A stretch of 64,000 nucleotides of DNA, taken from Anniella stebbinsi. Lineage: Eukaryota > Chordata > Lepidosauria > Squamata > Anniellidae. The first letter of the stretch is position 1. Each line of letters begins with the position of its first letter. A program made the position numbers and the translations under genes. Location: assembly GCA_029215795.1 (NCBI GenBank), contig JARDYH010000001.1, forward strand, positions 13,849,501 to 13,913,500. The letters are read 5' to 3'. The notes under the pieces were generated by a model. The model was not told the origin of the DNA, ran no database searches, and saw only the letters and a program-made list of their open reading frames with translations. Below are positions 63,513 to 64,000 of this stretch, piece after piece.

Positions 63513-63758
63513 TGACAAGAATGAGGAGATGCAGCAGCACCCTCCACTTAGAGAATGCAAGTGAATGGGAAGTAGTTATGATGGGAGGGGGAAATAGGTC
63601 CTTTTCCCCCCATTTGAGCTGCCTTTGGTGACATGGGTGGGGATGACACATTTGTATTTGTTAGAATGTATTTGTTTGAATTAATTGTGTACGGACAGAG
63701 GGAACATCTGTTGCATGGGTTTGAAGCCGTGGTGGTTCAACTCCATCCTGAAGGAGCT
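63513..63758. other. No recognised feature
   Basis: Unique spacer. Confidence 0.5.
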
Positions 63759-63761
63759 TCT

Positions 63762-63845
63762 TCTTTGGATAAGGCTGTAGCTCAGAGCTGGAGCACAGGA
63801 TTTATCCAAAGATGGTCCCAGGTTCATTTCCCCATATTTCATGAA
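63762..63845 (+). mobile_element. tRNA-derived SINE head, plus strand
   Basis: 'ggctgtagctcagagctgga' (A-box region) and 'cccaggttcatttcccc' (B-box region) match the 36745 family. An 11-bp inverted repeat (TCTTTGGATAA 63762-63772, TTATCCAAAGA 63802-63812) surrounds the A box. Confidence 0.6.
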
Positions 63846-63854
63846 GTTTGAGAA

Positions 63855-64000
63855 TGCTCCATGGCACTATTTTATACAAGATCCTACTATTTGCCATTCT
63901 AGTCTAGTATATTCTATTCCGACTACAGCAGCTGCTGTCCGGGGTCTCAGACAAAGTTTTTTCCCCATGATCATTTTAACTAGAGATGCCAGTGGTTGAA
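63855..64000 (-). mobile_element. tRNA-derived SINE, minus strand, cut by window end
   Basis: 'gactacagcagctgctgtcc' and 'actagagatgccagtggttg' are the body and start of the antisense tRNA-like head. The A box would lie beyond 64000. Confidence 0.65.

Noticed and set aside
1..64000. Bacterial features: operons, riboswitches, prophage or integrated plasmid
   Set aside because: Interspersed vertebrate retroelements, microsatellites and the lack of long open frames rule out a prokaryotic or viral replicon.

Overview
This window looks like non-coding nuclear DNA from a squamate reptile, more likely a lizard than a snake. The assignment rests on repeat content that I recognise from general knowledge of squamate genomes: many 5'-truncated CR1 LINEs whose 3' ends carry the ATTCTATGATTCTATGA-type tail; L2-clade LINE 3' ends with a conserved 'accgccc...gggcggt' stem and an (AAATA)n tail; tRNA-derived SINEs; several short palindromic DNA transposons; and frequent microsatellites. 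No database search was possible, so family names are recognition calls.

I find no intact protein-coding gene, rRNA gene or tRNA gene. Every open reading frame that resembles a known protein is a decayed reverse-transcriptase remnant of CR1 or L2. The other open frames (60-165 codons) lack recognisable domains, splice context or coding character. The window is best read as intergenic or deep intronic sequence.

Layout. 1-6.4 kb: microsatellites, a short inverted-repeat transposon (MITE A, copy 1), an L2 relic, the longest CR1 copy (about 1.1 kb) and an LTR-like block. 6.8-9 kb: CR1 pieces, one split by a MITE. 11.4-12 kb: MITE A copy 2, whose end is expanded into seven head-to-tail 53-bp units. 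13-21 kb: mostly unique sequence with two hAT-like elements and old SINEs. 21-26.5 kb: L2, a decayed minisatellite split by an L2, a near-perfect 35-bp-stem hairpin, and CR1 copies. 28-30 kb: nested L2s and a local direct duplication around a GATA array. 31-45 kb: long unique stretches with scattered old repeats. 46-50.3 kb: two long L2 3' fragments and two large fold-back elements. 51-56.4 kb: mainly unique, with a GC-rich island at about 55.6-56.3 kb. 57.5-64 kb: clustered MITEs, more fold-back elements, LINE tails and SINEs, one cut by the window edge.

Nothing works together as an operon or pathway here. The interest lies in repeat biology: nested insertions that give relative ages, inverted dimers of one DNA element, tandem amplification of a transposon end, and one small hairpin with almost no mismatches. 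Several AT-rich unique stretches could be conserved regulatory elements, but that cannot be judged from one sequence.
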